From: Rhabdophis nuchalis
Taxonomy: Eukaryota > Chordata > Lepidosauria > Squamata > Natricidae
DNA: 64,000 nt
Reading direction: 5' to 3'
NCBI GenBank assembly: GCA_039707465.1
Contig: CM077658.1
Location: 16,121,574 to 16,185,573 of the forward strand
Made by a program: the position numbers and the translations under genes. The notes below the pieces were generated by a model. It ran no database searches. It worked only from the letters and a program-made list of their open reading frames with translations, and was not told the DNA's origin. Below are positions 1 through 10,830 of the stretch, piece by piece. Every line of letters begins with the position of its first letter. The first letter of the stretch is position 1.

Positions 1-84
<84 letters not shown>

Positions 85-107
85 CCTCTCCCCCCCTCTC
101 TCTCTTT
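1..107. repeat. (TC)n microsatellite at the left edge
   Basis: Nearly pure TC dinucleotide for about 79 bases, then C-rich imperfect repeats. It continues beyond the window to the left. Confidence 0.97.
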
Positions 108-1244
108 TAATCTTCTGTCCTTCCACTGTTTCCAGGACCTACTCCCTTGAAACTCCATCATTTTCACATGTGATTAAAGTGATCTAAATTTACTGCTTTG
201 TTTCACATAAACATAAAAAGCCTAGATTGTGATTACAGAATTCATTTGGTCAGCAAATCAAATGTATTGCTCACAGTCTGCTGAGTACATATTAAAAAGA
301 AAAAAGGGAAAGGGAAGGAAAGACACTTCATAGCATATATATATATATATGTATATATTCCACATGACACAACGTGATATCATTATTTTAAAGGCCCTGG
401 TCATAAAACATCCCCCTCCCTCTCACCCCTCCCCCTTGGTATTTGCGTGGTTAGGCTTCTTGGAGTCCTGCCCCACTTCCAACCTGAAAGCCTACAATAT
501 GGTTAGGGAGGGAAAGGATCCCAAAGGCTGTTCTGTCTTTGAACAGGCCATGTTAGCGTTTGCATCGGCAGCATGTGAATTAAGACTAACAAAGAATACT
601 TTGGAGAATATGCGCAGCACATTTAAATCATAACTCAGTAACGACAGGCTCTGACAACAGAGATTAAGAAAAGGCCGCCTGTCTGCAGAGAACGGTCCAA
701 ACAAGTCAAGACGATGGTGTGATCAAAGCTCTGTTTGTTACACACATTGGGTGCGCAACGCACCTACACAACAACAAGGGCTTCCGTTGCGGTGCCCATC
801 TTCACTTCACTTTGGCCTTGCCTTGCAGGTATCTCTGAGTCATTTGTTTCCAGCCGAACTTTCCGCGGTGTTCCCTTAACAACCGCACCGAAAAAGGTCG
901 TAAAATAGGGTTCGATCACACGGAGACCCACTTTGCAACATCTCAACTTATGAGCATAAGTGCCAGGCTCAATTACAGTCCTAACGTGGGAACCGCCTGT
1001 CTTTGTTGAATTCAGTAGGGTGGACTCCCAATCATTGTGGGATTGCAGTCAGGTTGTGTCAATCCATGAACATCTACATGAAGCCAAGCCCCTTTAAATC
1101 CTTTGGGTATTATCCAAGGGAGCATTGCAGCTTAGTTTTAACCACGTAATATTTGCAAAGTTCTCTTTTTTCATGTAGAAAGAGCAGCATTTTCTTAACT
1201 CTCAATATTTCTTCTTATAATGGATTTCATTGAATCTAAGGGAT
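108..1244. other. Unique sequence, no gene recognised
   Basis: No exon-like frame or known repeat is recognised. About 770-1070 has a higher GC content than its surroundings and could be an old decayed repeat, but I cannot name it. A short (AT)n lies near 333-355. Confidence 0.6.
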
Positions 1245-1650
1245 TTTTCCCCCTTCTTCCCTCCCTCCCTTCCTCTTTTTCTCCTTCCTTTGTTCTTCCC
1301 TCCCACCTCCTTCCCTCCCTCCTTCTCTTCATCTATCTCTTATTTTCTTTCCTTTCTTCTTTATTTTTCCCTTCCATCCCTCCTTCCCTTCCTCTTTCTC
1401 TCTCCTATTCTCCTCCCTCCCTCCTATTTTCTTCCTTCCTACTTTCTTCCCTTCCCCCCTCTCTCTCCTATTCACCTCCCTCCCTCCTTCTCTTCCTATT
1501 CTTCCTTCCTTCCTTCTTCCCTCCATCTTTCCCTCCCTCTCTCTCCCTCCTATTTTCCTTCATTCATTCTTCCCTCCCTCCCTCCTTCTCTCCTCCTCCT
1601 ATTCTCCTTCCTTCCTTCCATCCATCAGTCTGTCCATCCATCCAATTTAT
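1245..1650. repeat. Pyrimidine-rich CCTT/TCCC tract
   Basis: About 400 bases almost free of G on the plus strand, built from imperfect CTTC, CCCT and TCTC units and ending in a (CCAT)n-like run. Open frames through it translate to Ser/Pro/Leu/Phe-only peptides and are artefacts. Long polypurine/polypyrimidine tracts of this kind can form triplexes. Confidence 0.95.
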
Positions 1651-2819
1651 TTATTTCTTTTTCAGATTTCCGAATTGCCCCTTTCCCTCAAAGAAGGACA
1701 CTCATATTCTGATGCAGGTAGGACAATACATTCCCATCCCTAAACCTTACTGGGAAACTTTCTTTCTTTCCTCACGCAGATCACCCAGAGTTCTCCATCC
1801 AATCTTTCTGCACAACTTTTCTTGCCAAGCTAGGTGACAGGTGGGTGGGAGGAAACGCCTCCGTGTATTTTTAGTGAATTTCAGCAAAAACAGTTCAAAT
1901 TCCTCTAGCGGCACCAGTGCAATTTGCTACTCCTTCTTGACTTCTTGTTTTGACTAGCTCCAGATTGATGATTAAAGTGGTAAACAGTCACAATTTTATA
2001 AAATGGCTGACTCTGCCAATGGCAGCAGAATGGAGAATCTGCTGAAATAGTGCTGTCTTTATTGTGACTGCATTCAAGGCTGTCAACAAAGAATATACGT
2101 ACTTGACAAGGTGTTATCTTATTGTGTTTGTGTGCATGTGGGCTTTATTTTTAAGAAAAGCCACAATACATGCATCTTTGACGTTGTCACTGTGCACAGC
2201 AAGATAATTTCTTTTATTCAAAGGCACAAAGAGGAACAATAATATTTTTTTTAAAAACCTGAATGCTTTACATCTTTAGTATTCCTTTCCCCTAAGCTCT
2301 GTCCTTTCACCCTAATTTGACCACAGTGGAATTGCTCTAGAGTCAAACTGGCCTTCATTTAAATGCTTGCCTAAAAATAACTTGACAATATTAAGTGTGT
2401 ATGAAGATAGAACACCAAGTTCCATAAAAATGTTTGACTTGACCTTGGCGTGAAGATGCTTCTGGAAAAAGAGAAAGCTAATAATAAAAATCTTTCGGGC
2501 AGATGGGATTGTTAAAACAATGTATACATTTATGGAAAAGTTCTTCTTAATTGGAAGAGATGGTTTAGGAAAATATGCACTTGAGTAGGATAGTCTTTCA
2601 CAAATACATTTTAGCCTGAAGTAATTTATTTTTTTTACAAGAGGCTCATATTCTTCTACCAAGAAACTTTTACCCAGAAAATGGGTTGGTTAAATATGTA
2701 TGAGTGGGAATTGTACGAACATTGATGATCAAGTCTTCAAATGCATAACTGAATAAGAAATTAGCGATTGAGAAGGGGTTTTTAAATATATGTGTGTGGG
2801 TGTGTTTGTGGATGTTTTA
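1651..2819. other. Unique AT-rich sequence, no gene recognised
   Basis: No recognised repeat and no credible coding frame. The 116-codon minus-strand frame at 2312-2662 has no recognisable domain and ordinary AT-rich composition. About 1980-2200 is repeat-free and moderately GC-balanced, possibly conserved non-coding sequence. Confidence 0.6.
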
Positions 2820-2849
2820 GTAGATTTTCACGGGTGTAGGTATGCTGGT

Positions 2850-3040
2850 CTTGTTGTATTTGGGTCTTTTCCCGTGTAAGATTGAGATTGTCTTGGCAAC
2901 GTTTTGGCGAGGTCTCGCTCGCCATCTTCAGGCTGGTGTTTTTGACTTCCTATTTGTCACACAAACATGAAGCTGAAAACACCAGCCTGAAGATGACAAG
3001 TGAGACCACGCCGAAAACATCAAATACAACCAGACCAGGA
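2850..3040. repeat. Imperfect foldback (inverted) repeat
   Basis: The left arm has CTCGCCATCTTCAGGCTGGTG (2919-2939) and the right arm its near complement CACCAGCCTGAAGATG (2980-2995). A further outer match pairs ggtcttgttgtattt (2851-2865) with aaatacaaccagacc (3023-3037). The arms are unequal because the left arm carries extra sequence. It looks like a dispersed element that can fold back. Family not named. Confidence 0.7.
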
Positions 3041-3049
3041 TCCCTGAAT

Positions 3050-4237
3050 GGTCTTTAATAGGGTGAAAGTGATTATATATATATTCAGGGATCCTAAAGA
3101 ACTCTTAAGTTTAGTTGTGGGTAGCACATTGAGACTTGAGATTTGATTTCAGCTCTGTTAGATAGTCATATTGTTCTTACCAAAAATATCTATGATATTT
3201 TATAACTATGTATATAGTTATATAATATAACATTATATGTTATATTTTTATCCTATTTATTTGTGTATGTGTGTGTGCATGTGTGTGTAAGGGGATAAAA
3301 AAAATATAATGAAATTTTCTTTTCAATCCCACATATTTTGTTGCCATTTGAATATTTTCATATTGTGATCCTTTGCAGATCGTATAGATACTATAATATT
3401 AATTCTATTAAATATCCAATCATGTTTAAATAACATTATCAACGATTAAAAGAATTGCCATATTCTCTCAAGATGGTACTTAAATACATGCCTATTAAAC
3501 ATTTTTGCATCCAGGGGAAATGAAGTGGCAATGCATGACTTAATGATTGTTTGGGATATTTTAAAAATATATGGGTGATTATATTTTGAACATTTCTAAT
3601 GGAAAAATAAAAAAAAAGTAAATGAGTACATTGGAGAATAAAACGAAGGAGCTACTGATGCAAGACGGTATACTCTGGAATTATAGAAAGAATTTATGCC
3701 TGCTAAAAGAAACTTAATTCTCTTTAGGCATTGATTTAGGATATTCACAGAGTTATGTAACACCAAGATATTGGGAGCAAGGGAAAAAATGGCAAATTAC
3801 TGACCTCTCAATAAAATCTGAAACAACAAATTAATATCACTTCTACTACTATTAAGTATGCTGAGGAGAAAATATATAATGGCTCAGATTTACTAAATCA
3901 TCTTTTAAAAAACTGTCGTACTGAATCACAGGTTACTAAGAAATAATTATATATTTTTGAAAAATAATATGGGTCTTCCTGGCACACAACCAAGCTGATT
4001 AGCTGGCTGCACCTTTATCCTTTCAGGGAGCAAGTGATGTTATTAAATTTATTAAAATGAGAAGTTTCTATCCTTACGTACTAAAGTAGTGATGGTGTAG
4101 GAGAGAAACTGGCATAGCCAAGGGCAGGAGTCAAATGGAGAATCAGTTTAGAGTCCCTACGCATTCACAAGAGAACAAACTTCATTCCCCTTGAATGCCA
4201 TTGAACTTTATCTAGCTATACCTAGATGGGAACATTC
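3050..4237. other. AT-rich unique sequence, no gene recognised
   Basis: Very AT-rich, with short (TA)n near 3075 and 3200 and a (GT)n-like run near 3263-3290. No coding frame above 60 codons and no recognised transposon. Confidence 0.65.
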
Positions 4238-4245
4238 CTGTGCAT

Positions 4246-4933
4246 CAGTGGTGGTATTCAGCCAGTTCTGACAGGTTCTGGAGAATCGGTAGCAGAAATT
4301 TTGAGTAGTTTGGAGAACCGGCAAATAGGCTGGCCCCACCCCAGCTGCCTCCCATCTGATCTTCTTTTGTTGGCCCGAACAGGAGAACAGAGCTGGAAAG
4401 TAGATTAGTGGGTGGGGAGGGAATGTGGATTTTCAATCAATAATCAATATCAATAATTTAATTTGTTGACCGCTCCCTCTCCCCAAAGGGACTCGGAGCG
4501 GTGCGCAGGGCGAATAAAACAATAAATACACATACACATGATAAAAACAAATTAAATATATCCCTGTGCTAAAAATTACCAATTAAAATACTAAAATCCC
4601 TATCTAAAATTATTAACAATCCCATAGACGAGAGACTACCCTAGGCCGGCCAAGCAGAACAGATATGTTTTTAGTTTTAGATGGAAGGAGCGGAGGTCCG
4701 TAGTTGTTCTAATGTCAGGGGGAAGGTCGTTCCAGAGGGCTGGGCCCGCCACAGAGAGAGCCCTTCCCCTGGGCGTCACCCGCTGACAAAGTCTAGTGGA
4801 CGGCACCCGGAGAAGTCCCTCTCTGTGGGAGCGAATTGGCCGTGTGGATGTATGAGGCAGTATCCTTCCCCTGCAACACCCATAAAGCTACGTCCACAGA
4901 ACCAGTAGTAAAAAAACATGAATCCCACCCCTG
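4246..4933. mobile_element. hAT-like non-autonomous DNA transposon with nested L2-like LINE end
   Basis: The termini are CAGTGGTGG and its complement-like CCACCCCTG. The element is flanked by a perfect 8-bp duplication, CTGTGCAT, at 4238-4245 and 4934-4941. The left end carries subterminal ACCGG-type repeats shared with the element at 27546-27826. The middle is a reversed LINE 3' fragment. CAG...CTG ends with 8-bp duplications are typical of hAT transposons. Confidence 0.88.
4441..4880 (-). mobile_element. L2-like LINE 3' end, nested in a hAT element
   Basis: Read on the minus strand it matches the LINE end at 59322-59765. Shared features are GCTCCCACAGAGAGGG, a stretch encoding the end of the reverse-transcriptase ORF (LWNDLP-like), and a tail GCACCGCTCCGAGTCCC followed by AATAAA-rich sequence. 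It is frameshifted and not functional. Confidence 0.75.
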
Positions 4934-4941
4934 CTGTGCAT

Positions 4942-5580
4942 TGACTTTAGCAATAAATCAGAACATTTAAGCCCTTCTCTCTTGGACCTGGGTTTTTTTG
5001 CCCCTGGCAAACAGATATCCATTTCACCCTGAAGCTAACTGAGTTGAGAAAACCAAAGTTGAGTCAAACCGTTTTAGATGAACCTTTCCATAATAATTTT
5101 TAATGAGTGTTCTCAAATCCAATTCAAAATTGATTGCTTTCAAGATCTTCTTCCCTGCCTCAAGCTTTGCAGGTCTTTCCTGTTGGTATTTTGCAATGGT
5201 GTGAAGATTAAATATGTCATCTAATAGAGAATTTGGTGGAGGGTTTTTATGGGTTTATGGATGGATTATTGATGGGTATCTATGGGATTGTTATTTGTAT
5301 GTATTACTATCGTAGCTTAAAAGGTCTATAGTTTTGATCAATTTTCAACCACCTGAAGTTCTATAAACTACAGTTATTGTTGTTGTTGTTGTTGATGATG
5401 ATGAGATGTCATCAAGTTGTTTTGAAGGTTTGAGGCAACTCTGTGAAATGGGCCACCTATAAACATTTAATTAATAAATAATCTCTTAGCATCAGCAGAG
5501 ACAGATTTCCCCCATGAGGATCTGTCAGGTGCTCCATGCATTTTCTAAACTGAATGAATAAATGCCAAAATAATATTTTC
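4942..5580. other. Unique sequence, no gene recognised
   Basis: AT-rich, with a short (TTG)n/(TGA)n run at about 5374-5403. No supported coding or RNA feature. Confidence 0.6.
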
Positions 5581-5588
5581 CACTAGCT

Positions 5589-5658
5589 CAGGGATGTCCA
5601 AACTTGGGAACTTTAAGACTTGTGGACTTCAACTCCCAGAATTCCCCAGCCAGCATAG
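5589..5658. mobile_element. One-armed palindromic MITE copy
   Basis: Seventy bases matching only the left arm of the palindromic MITE at 22317-22451, beginning CAGGGATGTCC. They are flanked by a perfect 8-bp duplication, CACTAGCT, at 5581-5588 and 5659-5666. The second arm is missing, yet the target duplication is intact. Confidence 0.85.
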
Positions 5659-6064
5659 CACTAGCTTTTCATCTGTGCTTGCCAGTGTTTTTCCAAGCAC
5701 GGATCGCACTTTTACAGAAACTTTCCCTTCTCCGATCTAGTGAAAAGGGAGAGCAGCTTCCGTCCCAAGGACTGCACTTAATAAATAGATCAGCTAACAA
5801 ATTGTTGCTGAGGGACATAACATAGGTCAAATCCAACTCCCGGCATCTCAGGGCTAAGAGAGGAAACATCCTGACATTATAAATGGATCAGCGATCTTGA
5901 CGCTGAGCCCCCTATAGAGTTTCTTTGGTTTTGTAAGCCACAGTATAAGCCTAGTCTTGTCTGTGAACCGGGCTATGATGGATTGTTCAACAAACCATGG
6001 TTAAGCAAAACAACACTAAAGGCAGTGGGAGAACCCAACCTTTGATGCTTATGCTCCTAAATTA

Positions 6065-6431
6065 ATGGTAGTCCTTGACTTACAACAGCTCATTTATTGA
6101 CCTTCAAAGTTACAGTGCCATTGAAAAAAAGTGTCTTGTGACCATTTTTCACACTTAACGGCCTTTGTCACATCCCTGTTATTAAAATTCAGATGCTTGG
6201 CAACTGATTCATACTTATGACCGTTGCTGTGTCCCCCTAGTCATGTGATCCATTTTTTGTAACTTTTTAACAAGCAGAATTAATGGGGAAGCCAGATTCA
6301 GGGTACTAATTTATCAACCGCAGTGATTCATCGAACAACTGAAGTAAGAAGTGGAAAAACGTACTTAACAAATGTCTCGCTTAACAACAGAAATGTGGGA
6401 CTCAATTGTGGCCATAAATCAAAGACTACAT
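6065..6431. mobile_element. Tc1/mariner (Tigger-like) MITE, eroded copy
   Basis: Shares extended similarity with 28805-29192, starting GGTAGTCCTTGACTTACAAC and with internal TTCAGATGCTT and GGGGAAGCCAGATTCA. The imperfect terminal inverted repeat ends in AAAGACTAC. The family assignment follows the better-preserved copy. Confidence 0.65.
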
Positions 6432-7180
6432 TCTCTCGTTTACGCCAGCCCCATTTCTCTGCTCATGAAAGAGTCAGAAGATTTTGCCTTGCCTTTTTAC
6501 ACGCAACCCTGTGGGACAAAAACAACACAATCACCCTGCCAGCCCATTCCCTTCACCCCCCCAAAAAAGACACCCCCCCACACACACATACACATACCCA
6601 ACTTTCAAATTAGGGAAGAAATATCTGGAATCGGTGAACAAATAGGCTGCCTGTAAGAAGCAAAAATGCTCAAACTTTCCTAATGCAAACCGAAGTTAAG
6701 AAGATGCTTAATGTTGCCTGTAGAAGTGTGGAAATTGAAGATGTCACGCTGAAAGATAAATGCTACTGATGTGTCCTTGTCTCTGACGATCACAATGCCA
6801 TCTTTGAAATGTGAATGGGGGTAAGAAAGGGAGGGGGAAATCAAATTAGGTGTTTGGAGGCTATTCTGAGAGTCAATGTTTCATTGAAATCTCCACAGTC
6901 AGTGTTTTTATTGTTAAATGGTAACCTCAGGTTGCCATTCAGGTTGCCGTGCTGTTTTAATGTTGCTTGAAGAGTTGTTTACTCTTCACAATCATTGTGG
7001 TGTTGAGCAATTCTCTAGGACCAGATGGAGGTTGAGATGATCCCTTACCAGTTTCCCAACTTCCACCTGTTTTCTTCATCCTGTTTGATGGGAAATCATC
7101 ATATACATATTCCAAATGCCATTTTCACCAGTCATACCATGCTGTTGGTCTTCAGTTCAGTTCAGGACAAGACAGTGACC
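6432..7180. other. Unique sequence, no gene recognised
   Basis: Contains a C/A-rich patch at about 6545-6598, otherwise ordinary sequence. No coding exon supported. Confidence 0.6.
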
Positions 7181-7182
7181 AA

Positions 7183-7416
7183 TGAGCCATGGTAGCCATT
7201 GGTAGTTTAAATGCATTATTGGCAGGCTAACTCTGCCCATAGCCAGGAGTTTGATCCTGATTGGTTCAAGGTTGATTGAACTTCTCATCCTTTCGAAGAC
7301 AGTAAAATGAAGACCCAGATTGTTGGGGGCAATATGCTGACTCAGTAAGCCATTTAGGGAGGGCTGTAAAACACTACAAAGTGGTATATAAGTCTAAGTG
7401 CTATTGCTATCAACAA
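7183..7416 (+). mobile_element. tRNA-derived SINE (snake-type), diverged
   Basis: The head is eroded. The body has GACCCAGATTGTTGGGGGCA and the tail GTATATAAGTCTAAGTGCTA followed by TTGCTAT. Same family as 14168-14412 and, reversed, 26777-27014. Confidence 0.85.
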
Positions 7417-7440
7417 GTGGTACCAACTGTAGTTCCAATG

Positions 7441-7505
7441 GGAAGGAAGGAGAGAGAGGGAGAGAGGGAGGGAGGGAGGGAGAGAGAGAGAGAGAGAGAG
7501 AGAGA
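7441..7505. repeat. GGAA/GA purine microsatellite
   Basis: GGAAGGAAGG grades into GAGAGAGGG and then pure GA, immediately after the SINE tail. Confidence 0.95.
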
Positions 7506-7572
7506 CTGGTATTGCCATCCTCGGTTGTTTTCCCATGTATATAGCATGGAATTCCCGTGTATATAGCATGGA

Positions 7573-7655
<83 letters not shown>

Positions 7656-7663
7656 CCATTGAT

Positions 7664-7713
<50 letters not shown>

Positions 7714-7741
7714 GATAGATAGATAGATAGATACCATTGAT

Positions 7742-7787
<46 letters not shown>

Positions 7788-7798
7788 AAGAAAGAAAG

Positions 7799-7836
<38 letters not shown>

Positions 7837-7844
7837 CCATTGAT

Positions 7845-7908
<64 letters not shown>

Positions 7909-7991
7909 CCATTGATGATAGATAGATAGAGAGATAGATAGATAGATAGATAGATAGATGATAGATAGATAGATAGATAGATACCATTGAT

Positions 7992-8039
<48 letters not shown>

Positions 8040-8047
8040 CCATTGAT

Positions 8048-8118
<71 letters not shown>
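7573..8118. repeat. (GATA)n array, Bkm type, with CCATT interruptions
   Basis: About 545 bases of GATA, interrupted six times by GATACCATTGAT (CCATT blocks near 7656, 7734, 7837, 7909, 7984, 8040), usually followed by a GATGATA step. One GAAA run lies at 7786-7799. The recurring interruption gives an irregular higher-order unit of about 55-105 bases. GATA arrays of this kind are the classical Bkm satellite of snakes. Ile/Tyr/Leu/Ser-only reading frames through it are artefacts. Confidence 0.97.
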
Positions 8119-8198
8119 CACTGATGTTGGTGAAGATAAAAAGAAAGAGAAGAGAAAAAACTCACAGCAGTGAGGATCTATGGGTAGTTTTTGGGTAG

Positions 8199-8343
8199 TA
8201 TGACTATCATTAAGTGCTATAAATTATGATTCTTGATGAATGTATCTTGTCTTTTATGTACACTGAAAGTGTATGCAGCAAAGATAAATTCCTTGTGTGT
8301 CCAATCACACTTGGCCAATAAAGAATTCTATTCTATTCTCTAT
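8199..8343 (+). mobile_element. CR1/L3-like LINE 3' end with (ATTCT) tail
   Basis: Ends GTCCAATCACACTTGGCCAA followed by TAAAGAATTCTATTCTATTC. The same terminal sequence is at 28240-28400 and, reversed, at 10760-10820. Confidence 0.85.
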
Positions 8344-9095
8344 TAACAGAATGTCAGTAAATAGAAGAGATGATATTTGGTGACTGAAGATCTTGCAAAA
8401 TATGTTGTTTTGAATACGGTTTTCCTTGTTCTCTCTTGTTCTAATTGCTCCTTCTGCTGTTTTTCTTTTCTTTTAGTGAAGGATGGCACAGGAAACTCCA
8501 TAATAGATTTATTTTCTTGAAAGCTAGTTCAACCAAAATCAAACGGATGCCCTTCAGAATCAGTGGTAAGAATACTTACATAATTTGGTCTTCTACAAAC
8601 AGCCTCAACATTCTTTTCTGATCCTCAGCCTTGGTTTGGGACTCAAATTTATGGCAGTATGGAGACAGAGTGTGAGATTGTCAAGGTAAGAATATGCATC
8701 ATACGTCAACTCAAAAGAGGAGGAGAAAAGAGGGGAAAGGAGAGAGAAAAGAATTTTTTTCTCTCTCTCCCAAAAACTCTTCAAATTACTTTTCTTTTTC
8801 TTCTGACATTGATTGATGTTGCTATTTCTGACCGGTTTTATGTCGCAATGCTTTTAAATAGAGCCTTCCTCTGATCTTCTTTGTAGTTAATAAATACTTT
8901 ATCATATTTTCATAGAGGTATTTTTCTTAAGTGTGTGCTTAATGAGAGACTCTGCTTCAGAGACCCTGTGAAAAACTCAACTCGGTGCACTGAAATGGTT
9001 CCAGTGCAGTTTAGCTTAGGAGAATTGAAGAAGGATGAAGATATAGAAGTAAAATTCAAATTTCCAGCTTCTGGAGACGTACTTTTCAATGCCTC
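8344..9095. other. Unique sequence, no gene recognised
   Basis: AT-rich. Reading frames here are short and without recognisable domains. Confidence 0.6.
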
Positions 9096-9147
9096 CATTG
9101 TTTAGGTCACACCAGACAGTAGAAAGTCTGGTGTGACCTAAACAATG
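9096..9147. repeat. Perfect 22-bp inverted repeat (hairpin)
   Basis: Arms CATTGTTTAGGTCACACCAG+AC at 9096-9117 and the exact complement at 9126-9147, around the 8-base loop AGTAGAAA. It is not GC-rich and not followed by a T-run, so it is not a classical terminator. Confidence 0.9.
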
Positions 9148-9226
9148 AGATGATCCCCTTTTAAAAGGCCTTGATTTAAAAGAGCAGAAATGAAGTGTGC
9201 ACTGGAAGATCTCTGGGGATTCTTAA

Positions 9227-9578
9227 GGTAAAGGTTCCCCTCATACATATGTGCTAGTTGTTCCTGACTCTAGAGGGTGGTGCTCATCTCTGTTTCAAAG
9301 CCGAAGAGTCAGCACTGTCTGATGACGTCTCTGTGGTCATGTGGCCAGCATGACTCAATGCCAAAGGTGCATGGAACACTTTTACCTTCCCACCAAAGGT
9401 GGTTCCTATTTCTTCTACTTGCATTTTTTACATGCTTTCGAACTGCGAGGTTGGCAAAAGCTGGGACAAGTAATGGGAGCTCACGCCATTTTGTGGCGCT
9501 AGGGATTCAAACCGCTGAACTGCCAACCTTCTGATTGACAAGCTCTGATCTTAGCCATTGAGGCACCGCATCCCTTTT
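9227..9578 (-). mobile_element. Sauria SINE, near full length
   Basis: Reading the minus strand: a tRNA-like head near 9570 (GGTGCCTCAATGGCTAAGAT), a central CAAGTAGAAGAAATAGGAAC region and a 3' end of the AGGGGAACCTTTACCTT type, shared with BovB LINEs. Same family as 26020-26372 and 31177-31518. Confidence 0.9.
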
Positions 9579-10670
9579 ATTGTTAACTTACTACAAAGCT
9601 ACAGTGAGTTAAAGATAATTTGTTTGTGCAACAGGCTGGGAAGAGAAGAAAACACAGGCAAGATCAAAGAAAGAAAAGAAGGAGTGCATGGATTTTAGTT
9701 AACATTTGGAATTGAGACCCACACACATGCACACACTGTAAAGTAACTGAGGAAAAAAACTTTTCTAAATCACATTAGAAAGCTCAGTCCTGGCCTCTTT
9801 TCATCCTTTGTCCTTATAAACTATAATGCTATGTTCTTTAGGCTAGGATGCCCAGAAGTAAGAAAGAAAGTGTCTTGCACCCATAAAAATAGGGAAAAGT
9901 GAATTTTGTTACTTAGAGACAATGATACTGCTTGGAGCAAGAGCTGTACCATTAGAAAGTCTTTTTTACACAAACAGAAAAAATAATAAATGCTAAAGTA
10001 GATTCACGTGATTTATTCTATTTCTAGTTTATTCACATATTTACTGATATATATGAGTTTATTCACATATTTACTATATATGAGTGAAAATTCACTTTGT
10101 GTTAGTGCCCCACATATCCGCACACTTCTCTTCCATTTAATCTTTCAGCAAATTCCTTACTTTGCAAAACGTCTTTAACAATTACTTTTATACAACCAAA
10201 ACGATACACACTTTCATCCGATGCATCCTTTCTTCCAGACGTTCCACAATGTAAGGTTTGGAAAATAATCATTTGACACACAACTTAGTAACCAAGCTGC
10301 CCTAAAAAGCGCGCTTAAAAAAACCTTATAGTGTGTTTTACACATTGTTCCTCAGTGTACACTTATTTTTGTGGATTTATTCGGTTGCAAATGAGGACAA
10401 GAGAAGGGTTTTGATCTTTGTCGTTCTGTCCAGTGTGGACTTCTCTGGCAGATCACAGCATTTTGATAGGTTTTTGTTTTATTTTTAAAGAATCTATAAA
10501 TGTGTCGTCTTCCCAATCTATAGTAATCGGTGCTTTAAAAGAAAACTTGCAGAAATGAATGGATACTAAGGTTTTGAATATTTATCCTCATCACATCCTC
10601 ATCACCTAAATAGGTTCTCGACTATAATCTTTATCTACCAACTACTATGTTAAACATTTGGAAAAATGCA
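9579..10670. other. Unique AT-rich sequence, no gene recognised
   Basis: Contains a small local duplication, with TTTATTCACATATTTACT repeated near 10027 and 10056. No coding exon supported. Confidence 0.6.
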
Positions 10671-10830
10671 GAACAGAACAGAACAGAACAGAACGGACAG
10701 AACAGAACAGAACAGAACAGAACAGAACAGAACAGAACAGAATAGAATAGAATAGAATAGAATAGAATTCTTTATTGACCAAGTGTGATTGGACACACAA
10801 GGAATTTGCCTTTGGTGCATATTCAGTGGA
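10671..10830 (-). mobile_element. LINE 3' tail with (ACAGA)n/(ATAGA)n
   Basis: On the minus strand the conserved end GTGTCCAATCACACTTGGTC is followed by ATAAAGAATTC and then (TATTC)n grading into (TGTTC)n. This shows tail-seeded microsatellite growth with a one-base unit change. Confidence 0.85.

Noticed and set aside
1220..1837. 205-codon plus-strand frame
   Set aside because: It translates a polypyrimidine tract into Ser/Pro/Leu/Phe repeats.
7354..8121. Long Ile/Tyr/Leu/Ser open frames through the GATA array
   Set aside because: A four-base repeat without stops on one strand gives these frames automatically. No domain or splice context.
9096..9147. Rho-independent terminator
   Set aside because: No T-run after the stem and no bacterial context.
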